Source: a virus
Strand: one strand, 5' to 3'
Length of the DNA: 64,000 bases
IMG/VR virus record: IMGVR_UViG_3300028557_000035
Span: 1-64,000 of that record
Positions 24,326 through 33,598 of this stretch are shown piece after piece. The notes beneath the pieces were generated by a model, which was given only the letters and a program-made list of their open reading frames with translations, was not told where the DNA came from and searched no databases. The position numbers and the translations under genes are program-made. The first letter of the stretch is position 1; the number at the start of each line of letters is the position of its first letter.

Positions 24326-25432
24326 ATGAATGTATTAATACTAACCCCCGATCGTGTAGGTAGCACCCTACTACAACGCCTCATAACTGTTTACATGAAT
24401 GCACATGAATATGACAAACCAGTTATTAATTTGCATGAACTTACTAATGGTATAGAATCATATTACAGTGATGTTTATAATAGAGAGATATTAGGTAAAC
24501 CTAGAAACGGTAAAGAATGGGGTTACTATCAATCACTGGAAGAAGTAGTAAACAACTTATCAAAAGTTGACCACTATAAAACAGCTAGGCTTGCATTATA
24601 CCATTTAAATGTCAGAAATGATAGTACTGAGGATAGAACTCAATTTTATAATTACCTTAATGATAATTTTTATATAATATCAGCACGTAGGAATAATTTA
24701 TTTGAACATGCTATCAGTTGGGGAATAGTTACTGCAAGTAAGAAATTGAATGTGTATACTCATGCGGAAAAAATAGATACTTTTTATAACATATATAAAA
24801 ATGGTATAACCATTAATGAGACAACATTAACCAATTATTTATACAGTTACAAAGAATACTTTAAGTGGTCTGATACTCATTTTAGAGTGGCAAGTTATTT
24901 TGACTATGAGAAAGACTTAAAGGATATTGAAAAATACATATTAAATTTAGATATCTTCCCAAATAAAGAAAAGAAGTCATGGAATGATATATTCAACATT
25001 GAATGGCGTGATTGGAATAAGTGCCATAAATTAATTAGTGATGTTGGTTCAATGGATCCCAAATTACTAGAATATGATGTTACTTCTAGTGATAGTACCG
25101 CATTAGTGTTAGATAAGCTCAAAAGTAATTTAAGTTTAGTGGATCAAAACTACCTAATGGAACATAGTCAAAAATATGTTTCTGCATATAAAGGTATAGA
25201 ACAATTAGTTAAACAAGGTGCATTAGTAAGTGGCATACCTATTAAATTGCAAACTATGGCAGAAAAGAAAAAAGTAATTAAAAACTTTGATGAATGTGTT
25301 GATGTTTATAATAAATGGGTGGATCAAAATAATTTAGGTACAAAATATACCAATGATGAACTTAAACAAATTGCCAATGAAGAAGTAAAAAATTGGTACA
25401 ATGAAGTTCCAAAAAACTTACTAATAGAATAA
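24326..25432 (+). CDS. Sulfotransferase-like protein
   Basis: A 368-aa protein whose N-terminus LILTPDRVGSTLLQRLIT has the P-loop-like layout that binds the 5'-phosphosulfate of PAPS (R-x-G-S-T). YIISARRNNLFEHAISW fits the second (3'-phosphate) motif with Arg and Ser. The C-terminal 150 residues are helical and unassigned. It may sulfate a glycan or nucleoside, but phage members are divergent. No ribosome site; the late octamer immediately upstream suggests a leaderless mRNA. Confidence 0.65.
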   Translation: MNVLILTPDRVGSTLLQRLITVYMNAHEYDKPVINLHELTNGIESYYSDVYNREILGKPRNGKEWGYYQSLEEVVNNLSKVDHYKTARLALYHLNVRNDSTEDRTQFYNYLNDNFYIISARRNNLFEHAISWGIVTASKKLNVYTHAEKIDTFYNIYKNGITINETTLTNYLYSYKEYFKWSDTHFRVASYFDYEKDLKDIEKYILNLDIFPNKEKKSWNDIFNIEWRDWNKCHKLISDVGSMDPKLLEYDVTSSDSTALVLDKLKSNLSLVDQNYLMEHSQKYVSAYKGIEQLVKQGALVSGIPIKLQTMAEKKKVIKNFDECVDVYNKWVDQNNLGTKYTNDELKQIANEEVKNWYNEVPKNLLIE

Positions 25433-25490
25433 TTTATAGGTCACCTATTCCTAAGATAATTACTAGTATATAAACTTTAAAGGAACCAAC

Positions 25491-25691
25491 ATGTCAGAAA
25501 CAACAAGTGATTCGCTAACACTAACTATGAGCCAAGCAGATTTAACTGTAATGGCAAAGGCGATAGAAAAATCTGTAATTACTATGCAACTAGAATTTGC
25601 AGAATTAGAAAAAAAAGCTATTGTATTAAAACTAGATATTGACCGTCAAGTTGCAATGCTAGGTGTGATGAAATCTAGATTAGAAGCCTAA
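25491..25691 (+). CDS. Small coiled-coil protein, 66 aa
   Basis: Helical: SQADLTVMAKAIEKSVITMQ and LEFAELEKKAIVLKLDID. AAAGGAACC precedes the ATG. Ends just before a strong terminator. Function unknown. Confidence 0.7.
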   Translation: MSETTSDSLTLTMSQADLTVMAKAIEKSVITMQLEFAELEKKAIVLKLDIDRQVAMLGVMKSRLEA

Positions 25692-25699
25692 CATCATTC

Positions 25700-25720
25700 G
25701 CCCCAAATTCTGGGGCTTTT
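25700..25720 (+). terminator. Rho-independent terminator
   Basis: GCCCCA and TGGGGC form a perfect 6-bp GC-rich stem around AATTC, followed by TTTT. Directly precedes an early-type promoter. Confidence 0.85.
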
Positions 25721-25735
25721 CCATATGTGTAAAAT

Positions 25736-25764
25736 TTGACAATAAATGGATTTGGGTATATAAT
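25736..25764 (+). promoter_or_regulatory. Repeated sigma70-type promoter, copy 1
   Basis: Perfect TTGACA and TATAAT, 17-nt spacer containing ATAAATGGATTTGGGTA. The same boxes and nearly the same spacer recur five more times (26062, 41440, 41726, 42048, 42312). Confidence 0.9.
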
Positions 25765-25796
25765 AGAATCTTAGACAGTCAACTAAAGGACATAAA

Positions 25797-26057
25797 ATGA
25801 AAGTAGAAACAGCATTGAAACAGATCCAAAAAGAAGCACAATTCTTGGGTCTAGGTGTAATGGAAACACTACAGTTTATTGCACAAAATCCCTTAGCACA
25901 ACCGGCTAAGACTTTGGAAGCTTTCAAGGTTCTGAACCCCAACTTTGTTTTCCCCAAGAAAACAGTCAAAAATCTAATGTCCGGCAAGGAAATTGAAATT
26001 GATGCCGATACCCCACACTGTTGTAATCCTGCAACAGAGACTTATTGGTCAATGTAA
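25797..26057 (+). CDS. Small early-type phage protein, 86 aa
   Basis: Single-gene transcription unit with its own promoter and AAAGGA site. Helical N-terminal half (ETALKQIQKEAQFLGLG), then a segment with a Cys pair (PHCCNP). No recognised domain. Ends 5 nt before the next promoter -35. Confidence 0.75.
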   Translation: MKVETALKQIQKEAQFLGLGVMETLQFIAQNPLAQPAKTLEAFKVLNPNFVFPKKTVKNLMSGKEIEIDADTPHCCNPATETYWSM

Positions 26058-26061
26058 AAAT

Positions 26062-26090
26062 TTGACAATAAATGGATTTGGGTATATAAT
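26062..26090 (+). promoter_or_regulatory. Repeated sigma70-type promoter, copy 2
   Basis: Same boxes and the same 17-nt spacer as the copy at 25736, extending into a shared leader (GAATCTTAGACAGT). Confidence 0.9.
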
Positions 26091-26122
26091 AGAATCTTAG
26101 ACAGTTAAATAAAGGAAACAAA

Positions 26123-26389
26123 ATGTCAGCACTTACACAGTATTTGGATCGTAAAAACTCTTTTGCTAAAATCTTTGGTAACAAAGAACTTAGCCTGCAA
26201 ATTGCAAGTGACCGTCAGAAAATTGCCGATTCAATCGACAGTGATTTGAGTCCAGAGAATTTGACTTGCGATGGTGAGCTGCCCCGTAGTCAGGTTCATG
26301 CTCGGTACAAGGCATTGACTAAGGCAGCTTTTGAGTTGAAACAGTTGGATCCATCAGTTAAGTTTTACGAGTACGGTACAGAAGTTTAA
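26123..26389 (+). CDS. Small early-type phage protein, 88 aa
   Basis: Own promoter and AAAGGAAAC site. Predicted mostly helical, with LTQYLDRKNSFAKIFGNKEL and a long central helix. Function unknown. Confidence 0.75.
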   Translation: MSALTQYLDRKNSFAKIFGNKELSLQIASDRQKIADSIDSDLSPENLTCDGELPRSQVHARYKALTKAAFELKQLDPSVKFYEYGTEV

Positions 26390-26399
26390 GGAGATTAAT

Positions 26400-27140
26400 A
26401 TGTCAGGTTTTGTTGATGTATCAAAAATGTCAAATCGTCAGGTCCAACGTATGGGTCACGAGGATGATACCACTACATATCGTGCAAGGACTAACACTAA
26501 AAAGGTTGTGTTGAATCTTAATGCCGATGATGTGTGGGCCGCGGCTTGTCAGGCACAACGCACGAATGGTGCGTATGTTAAACTGAGTGTATTGACCGAG
26601 TCCGACAAAAGTCAAAACAAACTGTCCAATCGTCAGATTATTGAAAGTTTATTGGTTGATGCTACATCGATTACCGACGAGTCTAGGGAAGAAGGTAAAA
26701 AGGTTCGTGCTTTCTATCAAGCATTTACTTTCAAAATCCTACAAGGTAAATTACTAAGTGAGTTTGATAACAATGCTATGTTGATTGCCAATCGGGAAGT
26801 TATTACTGGTACATATGATTTGGCAGTGATTGCAAGTTTGCCAAGTTGCTATGAGCGTGGAGTAAAACGTCAATCAGTTGACCAGCGTGTTAACTTTTCT
26901 ACTGGTGGTTTGATTGGTGCTGTTGGCAACAAAGTTTCAACAAGTATTGAAGTATTAAGATCGGTATTCTCACATACTTACAATGTGAATTTTATTACTG
27001 GTATCAATAGTGATGACCAAGTTGTTTTCTTTGCTTACAAAAAAGAATTGGATGTAGGCAAGATGTATGACATTTATGGTACTGTTAAAGGTCATAGAGA
27101 TAACACTACCCAACTTAATCGTGTAAAGGTTATTGTATGA
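26400..27140 (+). CDS. Hypothetical phage protein, 246 aa, possible C-terminal OB-like domain
   Basis: Soluble, with AAGGAG before the ATG. The C-terminal segment KKELDVGKMYDIYGTVKGHR then TTQLNRVKVIV resembles the final strands of small OB-fold domains in phage replication proteins, a weak hint at nucleic-acid binding. N-terminal part unassigned. Same operon as the gene before it. Confidence 0.65.
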   Translation: MSGFVDVSKMSNRQVQRMGHEDDTTTYRARTNTKKVVLNLNADDVWAAACQAQRTNGAYVKLSVLTESDKSQNKLSNRQIIESLLVDATSITDESREEGKKVRAFYQAFTFKILQGKLLSEFDNNAMLIANREVITGTYDLAVIASLPSCYERGVKRQSVDQRVNFSTGGLIGAVGNKVSTSIEVLRSVFSHTYNVNFITGINSDDQVVFFAYKKELDVGKMYDIYGTVKGHRDNTTQLNRVKVIV

Positions 27141-27355
27141 ACGTTCTGATTAAAGAATTTGCCGAACAGGCTTCACATCAAAGTCCTGACGGGTATCCCG
27201 TGACTATTCCATATAGTAAAGATTTTGCAAAGAAGTTTGCGGAGTTGCTTATTAAAGAATGCAATCGTTATGCTTGTAGTGTATGGGAGCATGGTCCGTT
27301 GTTAGGTAGAGATTTGTTAATACATTTTGGTATTGAGGAGATGAGTAATGACTAA
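27137..27355 (+). CDS. Small conserved phage protein, 72 aa (paralogue of the gene at 5055)
   Basis: ATGA overlap. Same plan as the protein at 5055-5273: an N-terminal I-K-E-F-A-E-Q-A segment and a helix FAKKFAELLIKECN. Function unknown. Confidence 0.75.
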   Translation: MNVLIKEFAEQASHQSPDGYPVTIPYSKDFAKKFAELLIKECNRYACSVWEHGPLLGRDLLIHFGIEEMSND

Positions 27356-27476
27356 TTTACTAGTAGGTTTTATTCTTGGTATTGTTGTTTCCACAGTAGG
27401 TTTTAGCGGTATCGCTAAGATGGCTGACAAAGGTGTAGACAAGGTTAAAGAAGTAACACAGGAACAGGTGAAATAA
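27348..27476 (+). CDS. Small membrane protein, 42 aa
   Basis: MTNLLVGFILGIVVSTVGFS forms one transmembrane helix, followed by GIAKMADKGVDKVKEV. A near-universal small protein of T4-like cyanophages has this layout. Overlaps the previous gene by 8 nt and ends where the next begins. Confidence 0.65.
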   Translation: MTNLLVGFILGIVVSTVGFSGIAKMADKGVDKVKEVTQEQVK

Positions 27477-27905
27477 ATGGGATTAGATCAATATATGTAT
27501 GTGGCATCAAGGGCAGGGCAATATAGTGAGTTCTACGATACCGCTGAGTTTGATGCAACAACCAGTGAGTTTGTGAGTAAGACAGTTACCAAGCCATTTG
27601 AAATAGGATACCGAAGAAAACACCCGAATTTGCATGGTTGGATGGAACAACTTTGGCGAAGCAAGGGTATGCCGGGTACAGGCAATAGTGATGCTACATT
27701 CAATGGCATTGAGTTAGAACTAACTTGGGATGATTTGGATGAACTTGAACGTGCTATTCGTCATAATCAACTTCCAGATACACAAGGTTTCTTCTTTGGC
27801 AATCCCGCTGACGGTCATTACTATGAACAAGACCTTGAGTTTGTGAACAACGCTAAGGCAGAAGTGTTCTTAGGATTGAAAGTTTTTTATAACAGTAGTT
27901 GGTAA
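27477..27905 (+). CDS. Conserved T4-like phage protein, 142 aa
   Basis: Begins MGLDQYMYVASRAGQY, with YRRKHPNLHGWMEQLW, ELELTWDDLDELERAI, FFFGNPADGHYY and the ending FLGLKVFYNSSW. This set of motifs is characteristic of a protein present in many cyanophages, whose function is not established. Probably cytosolic. Confidence 0.8.
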   Translation: MGLDQYMYVASRAGQYSEFYDTAEFDATTSEFVSKTVTKPFEIGYRRKHPNLHGWMEQLWRSKGMPGTGNSDATFNGIELELTWDDLDELERAIRHNQLPDTQGFFFGNPADGHYYEQDLEFVNNAKAEVFLGLKVFYNSSW

Positions 27906-28339
27906 TGAACAAATATTATTTTGCGTATGGTATGAATACAAACATTACCGAGATGACCAATCGTTGTCCAAACGCGGTCAGTCTCGGCAAATGTGTGTTA
28001 GAGAACTTTGAGTTAAGGTTCCGCATCCATGCAGATATTGACTTAGTTCCCGGTAGTTGTATGGAAGGTGTGTTATGGGAAATCACACCTGAATGCGAAC
28101 AAGCATTAGATAGATTAGAAGGATACCCATATTACTACAATAAAATTAATGTAGTATTGGATGATAACACTGTTGCTATGGCTTATATTATGAACAAAAA
28201 AGGTAAACAAGAGCCGCCCGGTTTAAGTTATGAAAAATGTTTGATTGAAGGTTACACATCACATGGATTGAATGTAGATTGGTTGACAGAAACTATTGAT
28301 ATGCTTTTACAAGGAGAATATAATGAAAATACTATATAG
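27905..28339 (+). CDS. Gamma-glutamylcyclotransferase-like protein
   Basis: A 144-aa protein of the GGCT/AIG2 fold: N-terminal YYFAYGMNTN (substrate-binding YG-N loop) and the acidic LDRLEGYPYYY that supplies the catalytic Glu. Members cyclise gamma-glutamyl amines or open glutathione; the phage substrate is unknown. I take the ATG at the previous stop (TAATG); an in-frame TTG earlier would overlap more. Confidence 0.82.
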   Translation: MNKYYFAYGMNTNITEMTNRCPNAVSLGKCVLENFELRFRIHADIDLVPGSCMEGVLWEITPECEQALDRLEGYPYYYNKINVVLDDNTVAMAYIMNKKGKQEPPGLSYEKCLIEGYTSHGLNVDWLTETIDMLLQGEYNENTI

Positions 28340-28808
28340 AATTAAACCTGCAGATAAAAAATCAGTTGAGGCATATTATGATGTTTATAGTAAGGATGAA
28401 CAGGGTAATATCCGCAGTTGGAGTGTAACCGAACTGTATCGTTGGGGTCAAGGGTTTGTAGAAGATGAGTCCGAGTTGCCATATAGTGATGATCGGTATC
28501 ATTGTGTTGATCCTACGATTGGTTGGGGTTGTGAACTTGAGGACCTTTGTGCGGTAGACTTTGAGTTTGACGATAGTTTTACCGAAGAAGAAAAAGAAGA
28601 AATTGAACAACTTTGGGAAGACGGTGGTGCAGGTTGGCTATATGACGGTGACCATAATTGGGAAGTAGAAGAAGATACTATTACTATTTTGGGTCCGTTT
28701 GTAGTTGACAAAATTGATGAGGACGTGTATAATGAGAGTATTGAAACATTAGAACTTAAACCCAGACCACCTTTTGTAGCAACAACAGCGTGGCCATTCT
28801 CAGGATAA
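28323..28808 (+). CDS. Acidic hypothetical phage protein, 161 aa
   Basis: Start placed at the ATG after a strong AAGGAG site, 9 codons into a longer reading frame. The chain is very acidic (EEEKEEIEQLWEDGG and repeated Asp/Glu) and rich in Trp and Tyr. Neighbouring acidic genes (30478) share this bias. No domain recognised. Confidence 0.7.
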   Translation: MKILYRIKPADKKSVEAYYDVYSKDEQGNIRSWSVTELYRWGQGFVEDESELPYSDDRYHCVDPTIGWGCELEDLCAVDFEFDDSFTEEEKEEIEQLWEDGGAGWLYDGDHNWEVEEDTITILGPFVVDKIDEDVYNESIETLELKPRPPFVATTAWPFSG

Positions 28809-28811
28809 TAT

Positions 28812-29012
28812 ATGACAAATTTAGAAGTAAGAGAGAAACTCTTGCAGGCACAAGACTTACTGGCCGATGTTTATCATTGGGCCCGGCAACCACATACCAA
28901 GTTTACTGGTATGGATATGAATAGGCAGATAGCTAGGTACACAAGCAATGCCGATTCTTCCATTAATGATTCCCTTAAGGAATTAGAACATCCCAATGGA
29001 TGCATGCCTTAA
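28812..29012 (+). CDS. Small phage protein, 66 aa
   Basis: Helical, LEVREKLLQAQDLLADVYHW start. Close to its neighbours and in the same direction. Unknown function. Confidence 0.68.
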   Translation: MTNLEVREKLLQAQDLLADVYHWARQPHTKFTGMDMNRQIARYTSNADSSINDSLKELEHPNGCMP

Positions 29013-29023
29013 GGAGTTGAAAA

Positions 29024-30358
29024 ATGAGTGCAAGTTGGATTAATAAATTAAATGAATCAGATAGTCGCCTGCATAAGGAAGATGTTATCAAACAAGCATT
29101 AGAGGCAAGTGTCCTTGGTAGCTCAAATGCTAACAATTTCTTGTTTTTGGCTAAACTTACATACAATCCTTATGTTACATTCGGTGTGCGTAAAGTACCA
29201 GATACAGTTGGTATTGTTGATGCAGAAAATCCCTGGGATGAGTTTATTTCATTACTTAATCAGTTAGGGCATCGCCAATTGACAGGCAATGCCGCACTTG
29301 ATGCTATCAATGAAATGAGTGAACGATTTGATAGCAGTGAATGGAATACATTCTGTGCTCCTGTTATTCGTAGAGATTTACGTGCAGGTGTTAGCGAAAA
29401 GACAATCAATAAAATCTGTAAGAAAACAGAGTATGAGATTCCTGTATTCGGTTGTCAACTTGCTACTAATAGCGAAGGTCGTCCTGAGATGAAAGGCACT
29501 AAACGTTTAGAGCCTAAGCTTGATGGTGTTCGTGTATTGATGTTTGTTATCCCAAGTGATTTTGGTGATGTATCTACTGTTTGTTATAGCCGTAACGGTA
29601 AGGTGTTTGACAACTTTGGTCACATTGAAGAACAGGTTCGTGAGAACTGGATTAAGATTGCCAGAGGTCATCAGAACGCATTGGTTAACGGGTTTGTATT
29701 AGATGGAGAAGTGATTGGTAATACATTCCAAGAACTAATGCGACAGGCTCGCCGCAAAACTGATGTACAAGCGGATGATAGTGTATTCAATATCTTTGAT
29801 ATTATTCCATTAAGTGATTTCCGTGAAGGACATTGGAATGCTCAACTACGCAAACGTATTGCTATACTTGAACATATTCGGCACGTGATTGATATAATGC
29901 CTAACGTTGAACTACTACCACACATCATGGTTGACTTAGATACAGCCGCAGGTAAGGATCAACTTGAACGTTATGCTAAGGATAATGTCAATGCAGGGTT
30001 TGAAGGCATTATGATTAAAGAATTAGAAGCTCCATATATCTGCAAACGTAGTACTGATTGGATGAAATGGAAACCAACATTAACCGTAGACTTGGAAGTC
30101 GTAGGTGTTGAAGAAGGAACTGGTAGAAATTTGGGAAGACTTGGAGCACTGGTTTGTCATGGAATTGACGACGGGAAAGAAATTACAGTCAATGTGGGTA
30201 GTGGTTTTAGTGATACTGATAGAGATGACTATTGGACTAACCGTAATCTGGTCATAGGTCGTACTGCTGAAGTCTTATGTGATGTGATTACACAGAACCA
30301 AGACGGAACATATAGTTTGCGTTTCCCCAGATTCGTTCGTTTCCGTGACGATAAGTGA
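29024..30358 (+). CDS. ATP-dependent DNA ligase
   Basis: A 444-aa ligase like T4 gp30. Motif I is RLEPKLDGVR with the adenylated Lys165; later motifs include YSRNGKVF, LDGEV, EGIMIKEL and WMKWKP before the OB domain. The N-terminal ~160 residues match the DNA-binding part. Joins nicks during replication and repair together with the exonuclease at 15040. AAGGAG lies before the ATG. Confidence 0.95.
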   Translation: MSASWINKLNESDSRLHKEDVIKQALEASVLGSSNANNFLFLAKLTYNPYVTFGVRKVPDTVGIVDAENPWDEFISLLNQLGHRQLTGNAALDAINEMSERFDSSEWNTFCAPVIRRDLRAGVSEKTINKICKKTEYEIPVFGCQLATNSEGRPEMKGTKRLEPKLDGVRVLMFVIPSDFGDVSTVCYSRNGKVFDNFGHIEEQVRENWIKIARGHQNALVNGFVLDGEVIGNTFQELMRQARRKTDVQADDSVFNIFDIIPLSDFREGHWNAQLRKRIAILEHIRHVIDIMPNVELLPHIMVDLDTAAGKDQLERYAKDNVNAGFEGIMIKELEAPYICKRSTDWMKWKPTLTVDLEVVGVEEGTGRNLGRLGALVCHGIDDGKEITVNVGSGFSDTDRDDYWTNRNLVIGRTAEVLCDVITQNQDGTYSLRFPRFVRFRDDK

Positions 30359-30362
30359 TACA

Positions 30363-30494
30363 ATGACACTAAATGAATTTGCAATGTTTGTCACCGGAGT
30401 AATCTGGGGCATCTTTATTATTAAGCCTCTATATGATATAGCGGCAAAAATTTATAAAAACGCTAAGGAGGCGCAAAATGGTAACAATAGTTAA
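30363..30494 (+). CDS. Small membrane protein, 43 aa
   Basis: MTLNEFAMFVTGVIWGIFII plus charged tail; one transmembrane helix. Overlaps the next start by 17 nt. Function unknown. Confidence 0.55.
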   Translation: MTLNEFAMFVTGVIWGIFIIKPLYDIAAKIYKNAKEAQNGNNS

Positions 30495-31716
30495 ACACGA
30501 ATGGCATCAACATGATAGACAATATGCTATTGAAATTGATGAAGCATTATTAAGTGAAATTTATCCTGAATTAGATGAGGATGAGATTGTACAAAAACTT
30601 GCTGACATTGAGTCCGGTGAAGTTGATTATGAAGATGTTATTAACGATGCCCATGAGAATGATGTAGAAATTGAATGGGAGTTTCAATACGATGATTGCT
30701 GGACTGACCGCAAAGGTGGTTACGATGTTACATATGAACTAGGTGATGAGTCTAGTTGGGTTGTTGAGCCTGAGCCAGCACCGCATACTCACAAATGCAC
30801 TAAGTGCAAGTGGACTGGACAGAGTTATGATGCTGAATGGTCTTGGGAAGATAAAGACGGTATTGAAATTGATGATCCTAGAAAAGTTTGCCCTTACTGT
30901 GAAAGTGACACTGAACTAACAGAAGCTGGTGTGATAGCAGAAAAAGAAAGTGCAGAACGTTCTGCACGTTGGGCTAAGGAAAAAGAAACAGGTGACGAAG
31001 CTGATTTGGAAAGAGACTTAGAAGAACTTGAGCGTGAGTTTGAGGACCTTGACGAAGCCTTCAACGTAGAGGATGATGACTCATTGAAGGAAAGTTATCC
31101 TGAAGATACATACACAATTCGTGTGTGGGGTCGCACACGTGAGATTGGCGTACATAAGATTAAGAAGGCACAATACGAACATTGGAGTAGTGAAGAACAC
31201 GAAGATGATTTGAGTGATGCACTTAATGAGAACTATGACTATGATGAGAATGAGACTCCTAAAGCGGCACGATTTGATAGTCCTTACTATGAGTATCAAG
31301 GCAAACATTCGTTCTGGGGCTTTGACCAAGATGATACTCACATGACTATTGAGAATAGTGAAGGTGAGACTATCTATGACGGTGACTTAGAATCATTCTT
31401 TAGTGAAGCACACGGAGAAGAAGATAGTCGTTATGATTGTGCTGAAGAATTAGAAGAACTATATCCAGAACATCTAGGCAAGGGTTACTGGTTGATGTGG
31501 ACACAAGGTGGCAAGGGTTCGTGTATTCAAACAAGTATCGAAGGTGTATTTGAACCTAAGAAACTTAAAGTATTCAACTGGGATATTCAAGGCACAAGCG
31601 TAGTCACACGATTAGTATATGATGGTGTTGAACTTGATGACGAGGGTATGGATAGTGAACACGACAACTGGAGAGGTCAGTGGTCACAGTTTGATGTGTA
31701 TCACAATACGAAATGA
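30478..31716 (+). CDS. Large acidic protein with a Cys4 zinc ribbon, 412 aa
   Basis: Strikingly acidic throughout (for example ERDLEELEREFEDLDEAF). A zinc ribbon sits at residues 107-141: KCTKC and KVCPYC. AAGGAGG lies upstream. Acidic phage proteins sometimes mimic DNA to block restriction or transcription factors, but nothing here proves that. No other domain is recognised. Confidence 0.72.
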   Translation: MVTIVKHEWHQHDRQYAIEIDEALLSEIYPELDEDEIVQKLADIESGEVDYEDVINDAHENDVEIEWEFQYDDCWTDRKGGYDVTYELGDESSWVVEPEPAPHTHKCTKCKWTGQSYDAEWSWEDKDGIEIDDPRKVCPYCESDTELTEAGVIAEKESAERSARWAKEKETGDEADLERDLEELEREFEDLDEAFNVEDDDSLKESYPEDTYTIRVWGRTREIGVHKIKKAQYEHWSSEEHEDDLSDALNENYDYDENETPKAARFDSPYYEYQGKHSFWGFDQDDTHMTIENSEGETIYDGDLESFFSEAHGEEDSRYDCAEELEELYPEHLGKGYWLMWTQGGKGSCIQTSIEGVFEPKKLKVFNWDIQGTSVVTRLVYDGVELDDEGMDSEHDNWRGQWSQFDVYHNTK

Positions 31717-31919
31717 TGCCACCTGACTTACAAAAGTTAATAGGTAAGTCATTTGTATTTGAGGATGGTGCTACAATCACTGTCACACAAATTAAATTAC
31801 GTGATGAGGGTATATACTGGATTACTTATATGACTAAGACAGGTCCAGGTATACCCGTCAGATACGTAATGGGCGTCGAAGAATTTATCAACACTTATGG
31901 CTACCTATTTAAAGACTAA
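31713..31919 (+). CDS. Small phage protein, 68 aa
   Basis: ATGA overlap with the acidic protein. Beta-rich (FVFEDGATITVTQIK), with a C-terminal helix ending at an ACTAAATA octamer. Function unknown. Confidence 0.65.
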   Translation: MMPPDLQKLIGKSFVFEDGATITVTQIKLRDEGIYWITYMTKTGPGIPVRYVMGVEEFINTYGYLFKD

Positions 31920-31926
31920 ATATTAG

Positions 31927-33543
31927 ATGCGTTTAAAATTTCTATCATTCTCAAATCTTACACTATTAGTGGCACTATCGCTTAGTTCGGTAGCTGCCTG
32001 GTATAGTATCATTGGATTGACCGCCATCTTTGCAGGTGCGGTTATTCCTGTTATCATTATGGGAGGTATACTAGAAATAGGTAAGATTACCACCACAGTA
32101 TGGTTACGTAAATATTGGAGTCGTTGTGGATTTTTACTTAAACTCTATCTTGTACCCGCTGTTATTGCACTTGCACTATTAACAAGCATGGGTATCTTTG
32201 GCTTCTTAAGTAAAGCACACATGGAACAAGGTATTACCTCAGGTGAGGTGCAAGATAAGATTGCATTATACGATGAGAAGATTAAAACTTCAAAGGAAAA
32301 CATAGATGTTAATCGCAAAGCTCTCAAACAAATGGATGAGGCAGTGGACCAAATTATGGGTCGAAGTACAACAGAAACGGGTGCAGATAAGGCCGTGGCT
32401 GTCCGTAGGGCGCAACAAAAAGAACGTGGGCGTCTACTTGCTGAGATTGAAGCCGAACAGAAAAAAATTACAAAACTTAATGAAGAACGAGCCCCTATTG
32501 CTGCCGAGGTACGCAAGGTTGAGGCAGAAGTCGGTCCGATAAAATATATTGCCGCATTAATATATGGTGACAATGCTGATACCAATATGCTGGAAGCATC
32601 AGTACGTTGGGTTATTATTTTACTTGTTATTGTTTTTGATCCATTAGCTATTGCATTAGTGTTAGCTGCCAATGCAAGTAAAGAATGGGATAAAAAAGAT
32701 GAGGAGGGTGACAGCCCTCTAGGGAATGAAACACCATCGACTCCCGCTGTCACAGAACCAGATTATGAACCAGATGACGGACCATTGACAGATGAGCAGA
32801 TTGAACAAATAAAACAAAGTGTTAATGATATTGAGGTTACAGCAGAAGAAGATGAAGCCTTTAAAAACTTAGAACCAAAAGGTAATGACCCTACAATAAA
32901 TTGTCACAAGTGTGGTGCAACATTAGAAAATGCACCCGGTATAGGATTGTTCTGTGCAAATAAAAATTGTGATATTAATGATGGTCCTTTTGAAGAACCC
33001 AAATCTATATTAGAACAACATCCATATTTAACTAAACCATTTGTTAATTTTGATGTTAAACCAATGGTCGCTCCCAAAGCTGAAGCAACAGTAGATGAAC
33101 CTACAGCAGATGAAGACCATAGTATGATAGTTAAACAAGATTTACCTTTTAAAGAATTACCAGGCGGGTATGTAGCGTTTGATGGTAAGCATATGCAACG
33201 GGATGCATTATTCAGTATGCATCCCGAATTCTTAAAGTTATCAGTTGATTCGGGTAAATTGGTTAACAGTGGTTTTGGTCCTAAGTTTCCTGAGTCCGCA
33301 GATAAAGGAGATGTATTTACACGTGTAGATGTATTACCAAACAAGGTTTACAAATATGATGGTAAAAATTGGATTGAAATTGCCAAAACTTCTAGCAATA
33401 CATACTTGTATAACTCAAAATACATTGAGTATTTGATTGAGATGTTGGGTAAGGGCGAATACGATCCTGAATTACTATCAGAAAATGAACGTGCCCAAAT
33501 TGAAGATTACATTAAAATTCAAAAGAATAACCAAAACAGTTGA
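31927..33543 (+). CDS. Polytopic membrane protein with long coiled coil, 538 aa
   Basis: Two or three hydrophobic segments in residues 8-95, a charged coiled coil (about 110-215), a further transmembrane helix around 225-247 (WVIILLVIVFDPLAIALVL), then a long soluble tail with a small CxxC...C segment (CHKCGATL). The TM-coil-TM plan resembles DUF4407-like proteins and a cyanophage coil-containing membrane protein. ATG is 4 nt after an ACTAAATA octamer (31915-31922), so possibly leaderless. Function unknown. Confidence 0.75.
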   Translation: MRLKFLSFSNLTLLVALSLSSVAAWYSIIGLTAIFAGAVIPVIIMGGILEIGKITTTVWLRKYWSRCGFLLKLYLVPAVIALALLTSMGIFGFLSKAHMEQGITSGEVQDKIALYDEKIKTSKENIDVNRKALKQMDEAVDQIMGRSTTETGADKAVAVRRAQQKERGRLLAEIEAEQKKITKLNEERAPIAAEVRKVEAEVGPIKYIAALIYGDNADTNMLEASVRWVIILLVIVFDPLAIALVLAANASKEWDKKDEEGDSPLGNETPSTPAVTEPDYEPDDGPLTDEQIEQIKQSVNDIEVTAEEDEAFKNLEPKGNDPTINCHKCGATLENAPGIGLFCANKNCDINDGPFEEPKSILEQHPYLTKPFVNFDVKPMVAPKAEATVDEPTADEDHSMIVKQDLPFKELPGGYVAFDGKHMQRDALFSMHPEFLKLSVDSGKLVNSGFGPKFPESADKGDVFTRVDVLPNKVYKYDGKNWIEIAKTSSNTYLYNSKYIEYLIEMLGKGEYDPELLSENERAQIEDYIKIQKNNQNS

Positions 33544-33568
33544 CGTTTAGTTAAAAGTAGTGTATAAT
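33540..33568 (+). promoter_or_regulatory. Sigma70-type promoter before the lipoprotein gene
   Basis: TTGACG and TATAAT with a 17-nt spacer. The -35 box contains the stop codon (TGA) of the upstream gene. Confidence 0.75.
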
Positions 33569-33598
33569 AAACACATCTTTAACAAAACCGGAGTATAT

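Noticed and set aside
32145-32753. Minus-strand 202-codon frame under the coiled-coil membrane protein
   Set aside because: Ser/Leu-rich antisense product; the plus-strand gene has clear domains.
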